Origin: Cryobacterium sp. Y11
GTDB lineage: Bacteria > Actinomycetota > Actinomycetes > Actinomycetales > Microbacteriaceae
DNA length: 64,000 bases
Assembly: GCF_002929535.1 (NCBI RefSeq)
Contig: NZ_PJJO01000055.1
Span: 1-64,000, forward strand
Reading direction: 5' to 3'
Shown one piece after another: positions 50,945 through 60,660 of this stretch (positions within the stretch are counted from its first letter, which is position 1; each line of letters starts with the position of its first letter). The notes beneath the pieces were generated by a model that was not told the origin of the DNA, ran no database searches, and saw nothing but the letters and a program-made list of their open reading frames with translations. The translations under genes were made by a program, and so were the position numbers.

Positions 50945-51809
50945 TGAATTGACCTACCTTGTGTTCAGCGTCAAGAGGGGTCGGAAGCGTTCCGAGTTTT
51001 CTTTTGCGCTCAAAAGCCGCCACTGCCTTCAGCACGGAAGTGGATCCTTCAGATCGGAACTGGGCTAGAAGCCTCGTCACGATTTCAGGGCGAGAATACT
51101 TGTGTGCCATGAACAAGGCTGCCTCGGCAGAGTAATACACCTCTGCCCCACTTGCCGGCCAATCGCCCGTCTGGGTGAGGCGCTTGTCATGAAAGACGCG
51201 CGCAGCCGGCTCATAGACCACTCGATATCCGGCGAGACGCAGGCGCCAGGAATAGTCGACATCGTCGCAGTAGAGGAAGAAAGTATCTGAATCAAAGCCT
51301 CCGACGGCATCGAAGGCAGCACGCGTCGTGAGCGCGCACGCGGTTGACGCCCAACTCGTATCACCGGAATAGGCCACAAAGTCTTTTGGGTGCTCTAACG
51401 GAATCTGTCGCGCTTCAGCAATACCAACACCGTCATCTAAAGCGCAAGCGAGAACGCTGAGCGTCCCCGGCCCCGCGATGGCGTCCGGGTTCAGAATGAG
51501 GATGAGCTCAGAGAACTCTTTTGAGGCCAAAGCATTGTGCCCAGCAGCCGACCCCAGATTGGCACCGAAAGAATGTAGTTCGAATTGGCCACCCTCGGCG
51601 CCTACCGTCGACGCAATCTCGTCCATGTGCAATACATTTAGCACCGGGGTCGGACTGCAATCACCGAGAAGTAATTTCCACTCGCCGATGAGCCCCCGAG
51701 ACCGCGCCCACTTCACCGAGTTTGCAACCGCCTGTGCTGCCCGAACAATTTCGTGAGCATCATTTCCGAAAAGCACTGATTGAACGACGAGCGTCTGTTC
51801 GCTACTCAT
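50913..51809 (-). CDS. GT2 glycosyltransferase, rhamnosyltransferase-like
   Basis: A 298-residue enzyme. LVVQSVLFGNDAHEIV begins the fold, LILNPDAIAGPG is the metal-site region, and FFLYCDDVDYSWRL is the catalytic acidic motif shared with rhamnosyltransferases of the WbbL type. The ATG at 51809 overlaps the stop of the epimerase gene by 8 bp. It belongs to the operon-like run from 55.7 to 47.0 kb and probably builds the exported glycan. Confidence 0.88.
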   Translation of the reverse strand: MSSEQTLVVQSVLFGNDAHEIVRAAQAVANSVKWARSRGLIGEWKLLLGDCSPTPVLNVLHMDEIASTVGAEGGQFELHSFGANLGSAAGHNALASKEFSELILILNPDAIAGPGTLSVLACALDDGVGIAEARQIPLEHPKDFVAYSGDTSWASTACALTTRAAFDAVGGFDSDTFFLYCDDVDYSWRLRLAGYRVVYEPAARVFHDKRLTQTGDWPASGAEVYYSAEAALFMAHKYSRPEIVTRLLAQFRSEGSTSVLKAVAAFERKRKLGTLPTPLDAEHKVGQFIGDNYAVHRF

Positions 51810-52896
51810 TGGGAATGCCTTCCGCGGTGAGCAGCTCCTGATTAATCCAGACCTGAAGAGCTGCCAGTCCCCGCTGAACATCCCATTGTGGAGTCCATCC
51901 AAGCACTCGCCGTGAATCGTCGATGTTGCAAGCAGCGAAGCGCACATCGCCGTCTCGAAAAGCAGAGCTGACGTGGGGTTGCGGTGCCTCGTAATAATCG
52001 GCAATTGTGCGAGCAAGCTGCTCAATCGTTGTGGCTACGCCCGACCCAATGTCAAGGATCGGCAATGGGTCGATTTCAGTTCGCGTGACCACTGCTGCGA
52101 AGGCCTCGGCGACGTCTTCGATGTAGACGAGGTCTCTGGTGATCTGGCCGTCTTCGTACAACGGAATCGATTTCCCCCCGCGTGCCCACTGAGAAAACAG
52201 GGAGACTATGCCCGTGTAGGAATTAATAAGTGACTGACCCGGGCCATACACGTTCTGCAGGCGCAAAATGGAGATGCGCACATCGTGCGCAGCTCCCCAG
52301 GCCAGGAGGATATTCTCCTGCGCCAGTTTTGTGGATCCGTACACGCTCGTCGGCGCTGGAACAGTTTCGCTCGCCCGGCTTGGCAGGGCTGTCGCGCCGG
52401 GGAAGTCCCATTGGCCCGTCTCAAATTGGGAGTGTGTTCGTTGACCCGGCTGGAAAATCGTGTCATCAGCACGGATCCATCGCCCTTCGCCATACACCGC
52501 ACGGCTGCTACTCAACACGATATGGGCAGGTTGGTGTCCACTTCGTCCAAACGCATCTAACATCTGCGTTGTACCGACCACGTTAACCTGCGCATGACGG
52601 CTCGCCTCATACAGGGATTGGGCCGTTCCGGTTTCAGCAGCCAGATGGATGACTACGTCTGGCTGCACCGATTCCAGGAGTTCGTCCCAGACGCGTGGAT
52701 CGGTCACGTCCCCGACGTGCAATTCCGCAGACTCGTGGAGTCGTTCGGGTCTCTTGCCCTCGGCGTGTACCTGAGGATGCAGCGAGTCAAGAACGACCCA
52801 GCGATCAAACGAGCCAGCGAGCTTCTGAGAAATTTCACAACCGATGAAGCCAGCTCCTCCGGTGACCAGAATCGTTGAATTACTAGATACCGTCAC
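51802..52896 (-). CDS. NAD-dependent epimerase/dehydratase
   Basis: A 364-residue SDR enzyme. TILVTGGAGFIG (GGAGFIG at about 13-19), LSSSRAVYGEG and YGSTK are the NAD-binding and catalytic parts. It resembles the epimerase at 11.8 kb (both have DSLxxxVH after the second strand), making them distant paralogs, but has no repeat insertion. It acts on a nucleotide sugar for the exported glycan; the substrate cannot be told from sequence. Confidence 0.87.
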   Translation of the reverse strand: MTVSSNSTILVTGGAGFIGCEISQKLAGSFDRWVVLDSLHPQVHAEGKRPERLHESAELHVGDVTDPRVWDELLESVQPDVVIHLAAETGTAQSLYEASRHAQVNVVGTTQMLDAFGRSGHQPAHIVLSSSRAVYGEGRWIRADDTIFQPGQRTHSQFETGQWDFPGATALPSRASETVPAPTSVYGSTKLAQENILLAWGAAHDVRISILRLQNVYGPGQSLINSYTGIVSLFSQWARGGKSIPLYEDGQITRDLVYIEDVAEAFAAVVTRTEIDPLPILDIGSGVATTIEQLARTIADYYEAPQPHVSSAFRDGDVRFAACNIDDSRRVLGWTPQWDVQRGLAALQVWINQELLTAEGIPNE

Positions 52897-54155
52897 TTGG
52901 TTATGTCCTTTGTGTTGAGGGAGAGCGCCTTGGAGGGCACATTCGAGTTGACCGCAAATCGAGCCAGTTTTCGCGACGCAAATCTGGTCTGGAGCAGACT
53001 CTTCCAGTAATTCCAGCCCTTGCCGGGGCCCCAGTCCTTGATGGACATCGCGCGTTTCTCGATCACGTGCCAGCTAAGCCAGGCGCAGACGAAAGTGATC
53101 ACGAGCGCCGTGAGGGAATACAGAAAATAGCCCCACTTCTGCACGCCGACGTAGGCGAGCACCTGCTGGACAAGAAAACCGTAGACGTACACCCCGTAGG
53201 AATAGTCATTTTTTGCGCCAATCCAATGCAGACGCGCCGGCAGCCTTGCGGCGAGATACAAAACGAAATACGCACCCGCAATCACACCGACAGTATTGAA
53301 ACCGCCATAGCGCAGCGACACGACCGTGATTAATCCGGCTAATATTCCAAGCCGATCATCAAACGGCACGACCTTCGAATACACCGCGAGTGTAGATCCG
53401 ACTAGGAAAGTGAAAGTCAGAGCCACCAGCTGTGAGTCGGCCAGGAAGGGCGCGATAGCGCCCAGCATTGCGGGGTTTGAGAGACTGATGACCTGAAGCA
53501 GGAAGAACCCCAGTGTCAACATTGGAATGACGATCTTCGCGCGATTCATGATGCCGAATGCGACACAAACCCCAATGATCAGATAGCACCACCACTCATA
53601 GATCAGCGTCCATATGGAACCATTAAAAACGGATCCACCGACGCTTTCACCGTAGGGCGTCGTATCGGCAAAAATATCGTAAATGCCATAGGTACCGATG
53701 TTCAACGTCCAGTTGCGACTGAGATAGCCGAGCGGACCGTCAGGGGCACGGCTGATGTAGTCCGACAGTGTTCCCCCAGCGGTAACCCACACGATGGGCG
53801 CCACGATGAGGGCCGTGACAAGTAAAACTCCCCAATACGCGGGGAAGATCCGCAGGACCCGACGCCACATGAATTGCAGAATGTCGCTCGACACACCGCT
53901 TTTGGCAATCAGGTACCCGCTGATCGCGAAAAACCCGCCGACGGCGATCGTCCCGAGAGATGCCTGCCCCCTTGTCAGCAACCAAAATGGATCCCGACCG
54001 TCCCCGCCGAGCGGAAAAGCGTGGTCGAAAATGACAAGTGACGCCAAAATAAGCCGGAGGAGGCCGAGGGAATTACGATGTCCTCCGAGCGCTTCAGCAA
54101 TTGTCACCTGGGCGTCTTCCCCTCGAGTCGGCGTGGCGCCGAGAGCGCTGGTCAC
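52893..54155 (-). CDS. membrane acyltransferase family 3
   Basis: A 420-residue integral membrane O-acyltransferase (OafA/YrhL type) with about ten hydrophobic segments. LRLILASLVIFDHAFPLGG holds the catalytic-type His of the R-x10-H pattern, and WTLIYEWWCYL the conserved outer-side Glu. Start is the GTG at 54155, which overlaps the stop of the ABC ATPase gene (GTGA); the longer frame lies inside that gene. It is likely to acetylate sugars of the exported polysaccharide. Confidence 0.9.
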   Translation of the reverse strand: MTSALGATPTRGEDAQVTIAEALGGHRNSLGLLRLILASLVIFDHAFPLGGDGRDPFWLLTRGQASLGTIAVGGFFAISGYLIAKSGVSSDILQFMWRRVLRIFPAYWGVLLVTALIVAPIVWVTAGGTLSDYISRAPDGPLGYLSRNWTLNIGTYGIYDIFADTTPYGESVGGSVFNGSIWTLIYEWWCYLIIGVCVAFGIMNRAKIVIPMLTLGFFLLQVISLSNPAMLGAIAPFLADSQLVALTFTFLVGSTLAVYSKVVPFDDRLGILAGLITVVSLRYGGFNTVGVIAGAYFVLYLAARLPARLHWIGAKNDYSYGVYVYGFLVQQVLAYVGVQKWGYFLYSLTALVITFVCAWLSWHVIEKRAMSIKDWGPGKGWNYWKSLLQTRFASRKLARFAVNSNVPSKALSLNTKDITK

Positions 54156-54898
54156 AATCCCTCGCCCTGATTGAGTGAGTTCAAATACGCTTGGATTGTA
54201 GGTTCGGCCTCGCCAACGGCCACTAATTCCCCATGGCTCAGCCACGCCGCGTGATCACACATTTCCCGCACCGCTGCCATGGCGTGACTCACGAGAATTA
54301 CTGTTTTGCCATCTTTCTTAAAATCAACGAATTTCTGGCTGCACTTTTCTTGGAACTCTGCATCTCCAACGGCCAGGACTTCATCGACAACGAGGATATC
54401 GGGGTTGACGTTGATTGCGATGGAAAACCCCAGACGAACATACATGCCTGAGGAGTAGTTCTTCACCGGCTGGTCGATGAATTGCTCAACACCAGAGAAA
54501 TCGACGATCTCATCGAATTTTCGAGTGACTTCTTTCTTGGTCATACCAAGAATTGAACCGTTGAGGAATATGTTTTCACGACCGGATAATTCCGGGTGGA
54601 ATCCGGAACCGACTTCAAGTAGAGCAGCGATCTTTCCATTGTACGAAATCGAACCTTTCTCCGGGTAATAGATCTTGGCGAGGCATTTGAGTAACGTCGA
54701 TTTTCCCGACCCGTTACTACCGATAAGACCAAAAGTCGAACCGGTCGGCACCTCGAAATTCACATCCTTCAACGCCCAGAAGTCCTCATGAACGGAGCGC
54801 CGACCCCTCATGATGGCTGATTTAAGCGACTGATTGCGCTCGTGATAAAGACGAAATTTTTTGCTGACGTGGTCGACGCGGACTGCGATTTCACTCAT
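54152..54898 (-). CDS. wzt: polysaccharide ABC exporter, ATPase subunit
   Basis: A 248-residue ATPase. Walker A is GSNGSGKST (60-68), the signature NYSSGMYVRLGFSIA and Walker B DILVVDEVLA follow. It is the short Wzt type: there is no C-terminal carbohydrate-binding domain, so chain-end recognition would have to occur elsewhere. The ATG is coupled to the permease stop. Together they export a lipid-linked glycan made in the cytoplasm, like RfbE/RfbD in mycobacteria. Confidence 0.94.
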   Translation of the reverse strand: MSEIAVRVDHVSKKFRLYHERNQSLKSAIMRGRRSVHEDFWALKDVNFEVPTGSTFGLIGSNGSGKSTLLKCLAKIYYPEKGSISYNGKIAALLEVGSGFHPELSGRENIFLNGSILGMTKKEVTRKFDEIVDFSGVEQFIDQPVKNYSSGMYVRLGFSIAINVNPDILVVDEVLAVGDAEFQEKCSQKFVDFKKDGKTVILVSHAMAAVREMCDHAAWLSHGELVAVGEAEPTIQAYLNSLNQGEGL

Positions 54899-55731
54899 AG
54901 CGCTTCGGCCAACTTCTTCTCGTTGCGTCTAAACACTGCTATTCCAATGACGAATGCGCCCAGAGCCCATATCGCACACAGTAATAGATCTGTCGGGTCG
55001 GGCCATCTGTTGTCATAGAGCAATTGTCGAAAAACAGCAACGAATCGCTCTAGCGGATTCAGCCGGTAGATGTCCAGAAGCGTAATGGATGTCCCGAAGA
55101 GCCCACCGTACGCAACGGATTGATCCTCAACGAGGCTGATGGGATAAATGATCGGCGTCAGATACATCCAGATCTGAAGGACGATCGACACAAAATACTG
55201 AGTGTCCCTGAAATGCACATTCGCCACAGCGAGCATCAGCGCGAGGCCACCGGCGAACAAGGCCAGGAGGAACATGGCGACAACGGTCAGCAGGAGCCAC
55301 GGCCAGACAAAGGCTCCACACAACACGAGAACGACAACAAGCACGCCCATTTCAAAGAGCCAGTTGTAACCCACCGAACCGACCTTTGACAGCGGCAGGA
55401 CGATTCGTGGGAAATAGACCTTTTGAACGAGACCGGCATTGGCAATGACCGACCCCATCCCCTGCGTGACGACCGTAGCAAAGAAGGTCCACGGCAGCAG
55501 ACCACAAAGCAGCCAGACGGCAAAAATGTCCAGACCGCTGGGGTCACCAGCTGGTGGACTCACTCGAAGAATGAATCTAAACACGATGGTGTAAACCAGC
55601 ATCGAGGCGAGCGGATTCGCCAACGACCACAGCTGTCCGAAGATGGTGCGCTTGTACTGACCTCGAATCTCACGCAGGGTGAGATTGGCCAGGAGCTCTC
55701 GGGAATCGAGAACTTCCTTTAGGTATCGCAT
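54895..55731 (-). CDS. wzm: polysaccharide ABC exporter, permease subunit
   Basis: A 278-residue ABC-2-type permease with six hydrophobic segments. The start LANLTLREIRGQYKRTIFGQLW is the cytoplasmic gate helix region of the family (short form REIRGQYKRT), and a PLSKVGSVGYN element is also typical. It begins the long minus-strand gene run and is divergent from the WbbL-like gene across 55 bp, so both sides may share regulation. Confidence 0.93.
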   Translation of the reverse strand: MRYLKEVLDSRELLANLTLREIRGQYKRTIFGQLWSLANPLASMLVYTIVFRFILRVSPPAGDPSGLDIFAVWLLCGLLPWTFFATVVTQGMGSVIANAGLVQKVYFPRIVLPLSKVGSVGYNWLFEMGVLVVVLVLCGAFVWPWLLLTVVAMFLLALFAGGLALMLAVANVHFRDTQYFVSIVLQIWMYLTPIIYPISLVEDQSVAYGGLFGTSITLLDIYRLNPLERFVAVFRQLLYDNRWPDPTDLLLCAIWALGAFVIGIAVFRRNEKKLAEAL

Positions 55732-55786
55732 GTAGCCTCACTGATTAGCTGGCCAGGTTGGCCGCAAGTCAATCTAGCCTAGAACT

Positions 55787-56689
55787 ATGATGGAAAGTCG
55801 TATGGCCACCGCACCGAAGTCACGCTCAAACCACGCAAACGTCGCTGTGGTGACCGTCAGTTACGGGTCTGAAGAAGTCTTGGGCGATTTCTTGCAGTCC
55901 CTGTCACTCGCGTCGACTCGCCCCTTGCAGGTCATCGTCGCTGATAACAAGGCGGTTCCCGCATCCCCAGATGTGGCTCGAATTTCCCGTCTCGCCGGAG
56001 CCGAATATCTCCCGCTCAAGTCCAATCGCGGCTACGGGCATGCCGTTAACGCGGCGGTACAGGGTCTCGCCAACGACATCGAATGGGTACTCGTCAGTAA
56101 CCCCGACATCGTTGCGTCGCCTGGGGCAATAGATATGCTCGTCGAGCACATTGCCGCCGATCCCTCAATCGGAGCGATTGGCCCGCGAATACTGACATCG
56201 AGCGGTGAGGTATACCCCTCCGCACGAGGAATACCCTCGTTGCGAACGGGCATCGGGCATGGGCTTTTTGCGAATCTGTGGCCTACGAATCCGTGGACCC
56301 GACGGTACTTGAAAGCTGACGGCAGCGACCTGAAACAGCGTGATGCAGGCTGGCTTTCCGGCGCTTTCCTGTTGGTACGACGATCAGTTCTGGATGAACT
56401 GGATGGTTTCGATGAGGGTTACTTCATGTATTTCGAAGACGTTGATCTCGGCTACCGGATGGGTAAACGAGGGCTTCGCAATGTGTACGAACCCGCAGCA
56501 GTTGTGACCCACTCGGGCGCTCACTCGACCCAGGGCGAGAGTTCCCGGATGCTTCGAGCACATCATGTCAGTGCCAAGCGATTCCTCTTCAAAAAGTACG
56601 CTGGTTGGCAGTTCTGGCCCCTCAGGGTGGTCCTGGCTCTCGGCCTGAATTTTCGTTCTTGGCGCGCAGCGCGGCACCCAATTCCCTAG
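55787..56689 (+). CDS. wbbL: WbbL-like rhamnosyltransferase
   Basis: A 300-residue GT2 enzyme close to mycobacterial WbbL, which adds L-rhamnose from dTDP-rhamnose to polyprenyl-PP-GlcNAc to make the linker of wall polysaccharide. VVTVSYGSEEVLGDFLQSL, VADNKAVPAS, LVSNPDIVASPG and FMYFEDVDLGYRMGK (short forms) match the family in order, as do the YPSARGIPSL and WLSGAFLLVRRS stretches. It lies next to wzm/wzt and 1.4 kb from the rml genes, which supports the role. The start could also be the ATG at 55802. Confidence 0.85.
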   Translation: MMESRMATAPKSRSNHANVAVVTVSYGSEEVLGDFLQSLSLASTRPLQVIVADNKAVPASPDVARISRLAGAEYLPLKSNRGYGHAVNAAVQGLANDIEWVLVSNPDIVASPGAIDMLVEHIAADPSIGAIGPRILTSSGEVYPSARGIPSLRTGIGHGLFANLWPTNPWTRRYLKADGSDLKQRDAGWLSGAFLLVRRSVLDELDGFDEGYFMYFEDVDLGYRMGKRGLRNVYEPAAVVTHSGAHSTQGESSRMLRAHHVSAKRFLFKKYAGWQFWPLRVVLALGLNFRSWRAARHPIP

Positions 56690-56776
56690 GCGCAGCGTCC
56701 CAACCGGTCCAGCCAGCGTCCGCTCGCCGGGGGATTAAGTGATGTGTACCAGTGCTGCGTGCAGTGGTCATCAGGA

Positions 56777-58000
56777 CTACCCCGTTGTAATCTCCCAGGA
56801 ACCGTTCGTGGATACTTGAACGATTGCGGGTGAGCCCATAGGAACGCGACCCCAATAATCGCCGATCTCATTAACGATTGGGGCCCAATCTGACCCAAAG
56901 CCCCGGTTCTGGTCGGACGCCCAGATTATGAAATTTGCGGAACCATGGTGGGAAAGCGCGGCCACACTACCCCCTCGGTCGAAGATGACAACATCGTCAC
57001 CGATTCCTGAGGCCTGGTTGGAAACATGGCGGGCTGAGGAGATGTCAAGAACGCGCATAGTCCAATTACCTCTGGCCTGAACGGCGATTTGAGTGTAAAC
57101 AATCGGGTCCAAATCATAGAATCCGACGATCACCCGGCCCTTCGGGTAGGCACCGATTTCATTGATCAGTAGATCTCGATCTCCTGCATCGCTAAGGGCC
57201 CAAAGAATGACATTGTCAACACAGTCAGAACAGGAGAACTCGACAAACTGAGACATCGACGTCGCGTTGATTGCAATGACGTCGTCTGTCGTTCCTCGAA
57301 CAGAAGTCGCGGCAAGCCACATGGTGATCCACACGGGCCCCGGCGCTGACACCACAGTTTCGACCGGAGCGGGATAGTCGTATCCTGCCGGAACGCTCTG
57401 GGCCGTAGAGCAGTACGTGCCGGGCTTGAGCGAAATCCCAAAGCCCCCAGACGACCATCGGCTGGTTGCCGTCGTGTTCTGCCACACACCGCCGCCCGGA
57501 GCAGCACACGGACCCTCCTGAATAAGAGCCGACAGCCCATTGACTCCGTTACCACCGGCATCCTTAGCAACGAGCGCACCAGAAACCGGCCCCGGCAGCC
57601 AGACCGTGAACCAGTTGCCCGGTCCCTCCTTCATCTCTACAAGAGAGGTGGCCGGCACAGCGTATAGCGACGGAACGGCGAGGGTTAAAATGCAGTACTG
57701 CCCTGCGGCCAGCCCGATTCCGAAGGCGCCATACGCGGCAGGTGCACTGCCCGTTATCGTACGCCACACGGCGGGCCCGGAACAGTTCCCCTGTCGAATC
57801 TCAACGGTGGTGCCTGGCACCAGTTCTGAACTCGGACCCTTCACTGACACTGCGCCCGTACCGATCTGAGCAGCGAAAGCACCCGAAGAGGCGCTCCAGC
57901 CGAGGGCCACGGACAGCAGACCAACAATCATTAGCCCAACGACAACACGCAAGCCATTGCGTTTATTGCGCGGGCAAGCGTTCAAAACAGCGCCATTCAT
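56777..58000 (-). CDS. secreted protein with paired repeat modules
   Basis: A 407-residue exported protein. The N-terminus is basic and then hydrophobic (signal to about residue 45, AFAAQ). Residues about 50-240 hold two similar beta-sandwich-like units, each with a C-rich start, AYGAFGIGLAAGQYC or SSGGFGISLKPGTYC and a later P/V-rich strand; this resembles SpaA/prealbumin folds. Residues about 250-407 have two more units with the pattern of FVEFS...VILWAL...LLINEIGAY and SANFIIWA...VNEIGDY. No catalytic motif. It ends without a sorting signal. Likely surface or matrix protein tied to the polysaccharide locus. Confidence 0.75.
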   Translation of the reverse strand: MNGAVLNACPRNKRNGLRVVVGLMIVGLLSVALGWSASSGAFAAQIGTGAVSVKGPSSELVPGTTVEIRQGNCSGPAVWRTITGSAPAAYGAFGIGLAAGQYCILTLAVPSLYAVPATSLVEMKEGPGNWFTVWLPGPVSGALVAKDAGGNGVNGLSALIQEGPCAAPGGGVWQNTTATSRWSSGGFGISLKPGTYCSTAQSVPAGYDYPAPVETVVSAPGPVWITMWLAATSVRGTTDDVIAINATSMSQFVEFSCSDCVDNVILWALSDAGDRDLLINEIGAYPKGRVIVGFYDLDPIVYTQIAVQARGNWTMRVLDISSARHVSNQASGIGDDVVIFDRGGSVAALSHHGSANFIIWASDQNRGFGSDWAPIVNEIGDYWGRVPMGSPAIVQVSTNGSWEITTG

Positions 58001-58121
58001 CGGACCATGTCTCCCCAGAAATAGGCCCTATGTCACGATCAAAGGCGCTGAACCCGACCTTTGCATGAGAAAGCTTGTCTTGTCAAGGTATGGGTTGCTG
58101 AGCGCCCCTACCTGGTTGCCA

Positions 58122-58985
58122 TCAGACAGCGAGCAGCCCGAGAAGAAAGCGTCCGTAGCCACTTTTTTGCAAGGGCTTGGCAAGACTTTCGAGTTGCGCG
58201 TCCGTGATCCAGCCGGCTCTCCAGGCGATCTCCTCAATGCATCCCACCTTGAAACCCTGACGGTCTTCGATGACGCGCACATATTCGGACGCCTGCATCA
58301 TCGATTCGAACGTGCCAGTATCTAACCAGGCGGTGCCACGGTCGAGAATCTGCACGTGCAATGCGCCCTGCTCCAGGTACCGTTCATTGATCGTGCTGAT
58401 TTCGAGCTCCCCACGGGCGCTCGGCTCGATGGTCTTGGCAATCTCCACGACGGAATTGTCGTAAAAGTAGAGGCCAGGCACCGCATAGTTACTTCTTGGC
58501 TTGGACGGCTTTTCTTCGATTGAGATCGCCGTCATGGTTTCGTCAAACTCCACCACGCCGTAAGACGTGGGGTTGCTCACGTGATACGCGAAAATTCGAG
58601 CTCCTTGGATGTCAGCGTTGCCTCTCAACGCCGAACCGAGGCCCGCACCGTGGAAGATATTGTCGCCGAGCACCAGGGCAACGCTGTCTTCTCCGATGAA
58701 TTCTTCGCCGATAATGAATGCTTGGGCCAAGCCGTCCGGGGAAGCCTGCACCGCATACTCGATGCTGATACCCAAGTCAGAACCGTCCCCGAGAAGCGCG
58801 CGAAACTGGTCGTTGTACTCCGGCGTGGTGATGATGAGAATCTCTTTGATGTCCGCCATCATCAGCGTCGACAAGGGGTAGTAGATCATTGGCTTGTCAT
58901 AAATGGGCATGAGCTGCTTCGAGATGCCCTTGGTGATTGGCCACAGGCGTGTGCCCGAGCCGCCGGCGAGAATGATTCCGCGCAT
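58122..58985 (-). CDS. rmlA: glucose-1-phosphate thymidylyltransferase
   Basis: A 287-residue enzyme making dTDP-glucose, first step of dTDP-L-rhamnose synthesis. [13 protein letters not shown] (7-19), [19 protein letters not shown] and [12 protein letters not shown] are the expected sites. Start is the ATG at 58985; the longer frame runs into rmlC. It is 5 bp downstream of rmlC, with which it forms an operon. Length matches the family. Confidence 0.97.
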   Translation of the reverse strand: MRGIILAGGSGTRLWPITKGISKQLMPIYDKPMIYYPLSTLMMADIKEILIITTPEYNDQFRALLGDGSDLGISIEYAVQASPDGLAQAFIIGEEFIGEDSVALVLGDNIFHGAGLGSALRGNADIQGARIFAYHVSNPTSYGVVEFDETMTAISIEEKPSKPRSNYAVPGLYFYDNSVVEIAKTIEPSARGELEISTINERYLEQGALHVQILDRGTAWLDTGTFESMMQASEYVRVIEDRQGFKVGCIEEIAWRAGWITDAQLESLAKPLQKSGYGRFLLGLLAV

Positions 58986-58990
58986 GGGTG

Positions 58991-59599
58991 TTAGTTCCTG
59001 TCGTTCAAAGAGGCGTAGTAGGCGCGGGCGGCGTTCCACGTGGGGAGCAAACCGGCGGCAGCTGCAGCTGCCAGAGTGAGGGCATCCGTGTCTTTCGGAG
59101 ATAGCAGTAGCTCGCCAGCCTCGGGCGGGAACACCAGGGCGATCTCCTCGTCGAGGGGACTAATACCGTGTTCACGGCCGGGGCTGAAGGTGCTGTTGAC
59201 GAGGTAGCTCACCGTCGCGTTCTCGGTCAGCGCGACGAAGCAGTGGCCGAGTCCTTCGGCGATATAGACCGCGCGACGGTCGGTATCGTCGAGCAGCACG
59301 CTGTCCCATTGGCCGAACGTGGGCGAACCCACCCGAATGTCGATGATGTAGTCGAGGACGGCACCGTGGACGGCTGTGACGTACTTGGCCTGGCTGGGCG
59401 GGACATCCGCAAAATGGATGCCGCGCACCGAACCGCGCTTCGACACCGAAGTATTGGCCTGCGCGAGGTCAAGCTTGTGCCCCACCTTCTCTTCGAGCTT
59501 GTCGAATCGATACCACTCGAGGAACACTCCCCGGTCGTCACCAAACTGCTTCGGGGTGATTTCAAATGAATCAGGAATAGAGAGTTCTCGAATCTGCAC
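58991..59599 (-). CDS. rmlC: dTDP-4-dehydrorhamnose 3,5-epimerase
   Basis: A 202-residue cupin enzyme. [27 protein letters not shown] (catalytic His in RGIHF) and [11 protein letters not shown] match the family. The C-terminal part (residues about 170-202) is a helical tail. Start is a GTG at 59599. The -10-like TAGACT ends only 7 nt upstream, so the message may be leaderless. It is divergent from rmlB. Confidence 0.95.
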   Translation of the reverse strand: MQIRELSIPDSFEITPKQFGDDRGVFLEWYRFDKLEEKVGHKLDLAQANTSVSKRGSVRGIHFADVPPSQAKYVTAVHGAVLDYIIDIRVGSPTFGQWDSVLLDDTDRRAVYIAEGLGHCFVALTENATVSYLVNSTFSPGREHGISPLDEEIALVFPPEAGELLLSPKDTDALTLAAAAAAGLLPTWNAARAYYASLNDRN

Positions 59600-59606
59600 G
59601 AGCGGC

Positions 59607-59633
59607 AGTCTACCAATCCGGGTCCGGTAGAAT
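59607..59633. promoter_or_regulatory. back-to-back -10 boxes for rmlC and rmlB
   Basis: TAGACT on the minus strand (59612-59607) lies 7 nt before the rmlC GTG, and TAGAAT on the plus strand (59628-59633) lies 39 nt before rmlB. Both sit in GGTAGA contexts. -35 boxes are not clear. The spacing before rmlC fits leaderless transcription. Confidence 0.45.
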
Positions 59634-59672
59634 CGCGGAGGCCATTGAAGCGAACGGAACGGTTACTCCTAT

Positions 59673-60659
59673 ATGAAGATCCTCGTCACCGGCGGCGCCG
59701 GTTTTATCGGCTCCAACTTTGTTCGACGCACGATTCAAGACAAGTACCCGGGCCTGGAAGGTGCCGAGGTGGTTGTACTCGACGCGTTGACTTACTCGGG
59801 CAACCTCGAAAACCTCGCCCCGATCGCCGACTCGCCGCGATACTCCTTTGAGCATGGCGACATTCGCGACGGCAAGCTGCTCGATACGCTGTTTCCCGGC
59901 CTCGATGCCGTTGTGCATTTTGCCGCGGAATCCCACGTGGACCGCTCGGTGATGGACTCAACGATCTTCGTCGAAACCAACGTACTCGGCACCCAGCAGC
60001 TGCTCGACGCCGCGCTCCGCCACAATCTGGCCAGGTTCGTGCACGTCTCCACCGACGAGGTCTACGGTTCGATCGCTGAGGGCTCCTGGAACGAGGAGCG
60101 GGCGCTTGAGCCCAACTCCCCGTACTCTGCGTCAAAGGCTGGCAGCGACTTGCTCGCCCGAAGCTACCACCGTACCCACGGCCTCAATGTGTCCATCACG
60201 CGTTGCTCGAACAACTACGGACCGTACCACTTTCCCGAAAAGGTCATTCCGCTGTTCGTCAGCAATCTGATCGACGACCGGCACGTTCCCCTTTATGGCG
60301 AGGGCAACAACATTCGTGACTGGCTGCACGTTGACGACCACACCCGCGCCATCGCCATGGTGCTCGTCGGCGGCCGCGCTGGTGAGATCTACAACATTGG
60401 CGGCGGCACCGAGCTGACCAACAAAGAGCTCACCCAGTTACTGCTGGACTCAACCGGAAAGGACTGGTCGTATGTTGACCGCGTCGCCGACCGGCTCGGG
60501 CACGACCTTCGCTACTCGGTGGACATCTCAAAGATTCAGGCCGAACTCGGCTACGCACCCGAGGTTCCATTTGAACAGGGCCTGGCCGACGTAGTGCAGT
60601 GGTACCGTGACAACCGCCAGTGGTGGGAACCGCTCAAAGCACGAGCGGCGCTGAACTAG
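59673..60659 (+). CDS. rmlB: dTDP-glucose 4,6-dehydratase
   Basis: A 328-residue SDR enzyme making dTDP-4-keto-6-deoxyglucose. GGAGFIG (7-13), VHVSTDEVYGS, YSASKAGSD and RCSNNYGPYHFPEK are the standard motifs. The next gene rmlD follows immediately (1 bp). It opens the plus-strand run rmlB-rmlD-GT4-gtrA. Identification is firm. Confidence 0.97.
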   Translation: MKILVTGGAGFIGSNFVRRTIQDKYPGLEGAEVVVLDALTYSGNLENLAPIADSPRYSFEHGDIRDGKLLDTLFPGLDAVVHFAAESHVDRSVMDSTIFVETNVLGTQQLLDAALRHNLARFVHVSTDEVYGSIAEGSWNEERALEPNSPYSASKAGSDLLARSYHRTHGLNVSITRCSNNYGPYHFPEKVIPLFVSNLIDDRHVPLYGEGNNIRDWLHVDDHTRAIAMVLVGGRAGEIYNIGGGTELTNKELTQLLLDSTGKDWSYVDRVADRLGHDLRYSVDISKIQAELGYAPEVPFEQGLADVVQWYRDNRQWWEPLKARAALN

Positions 60660-60660
60660 C

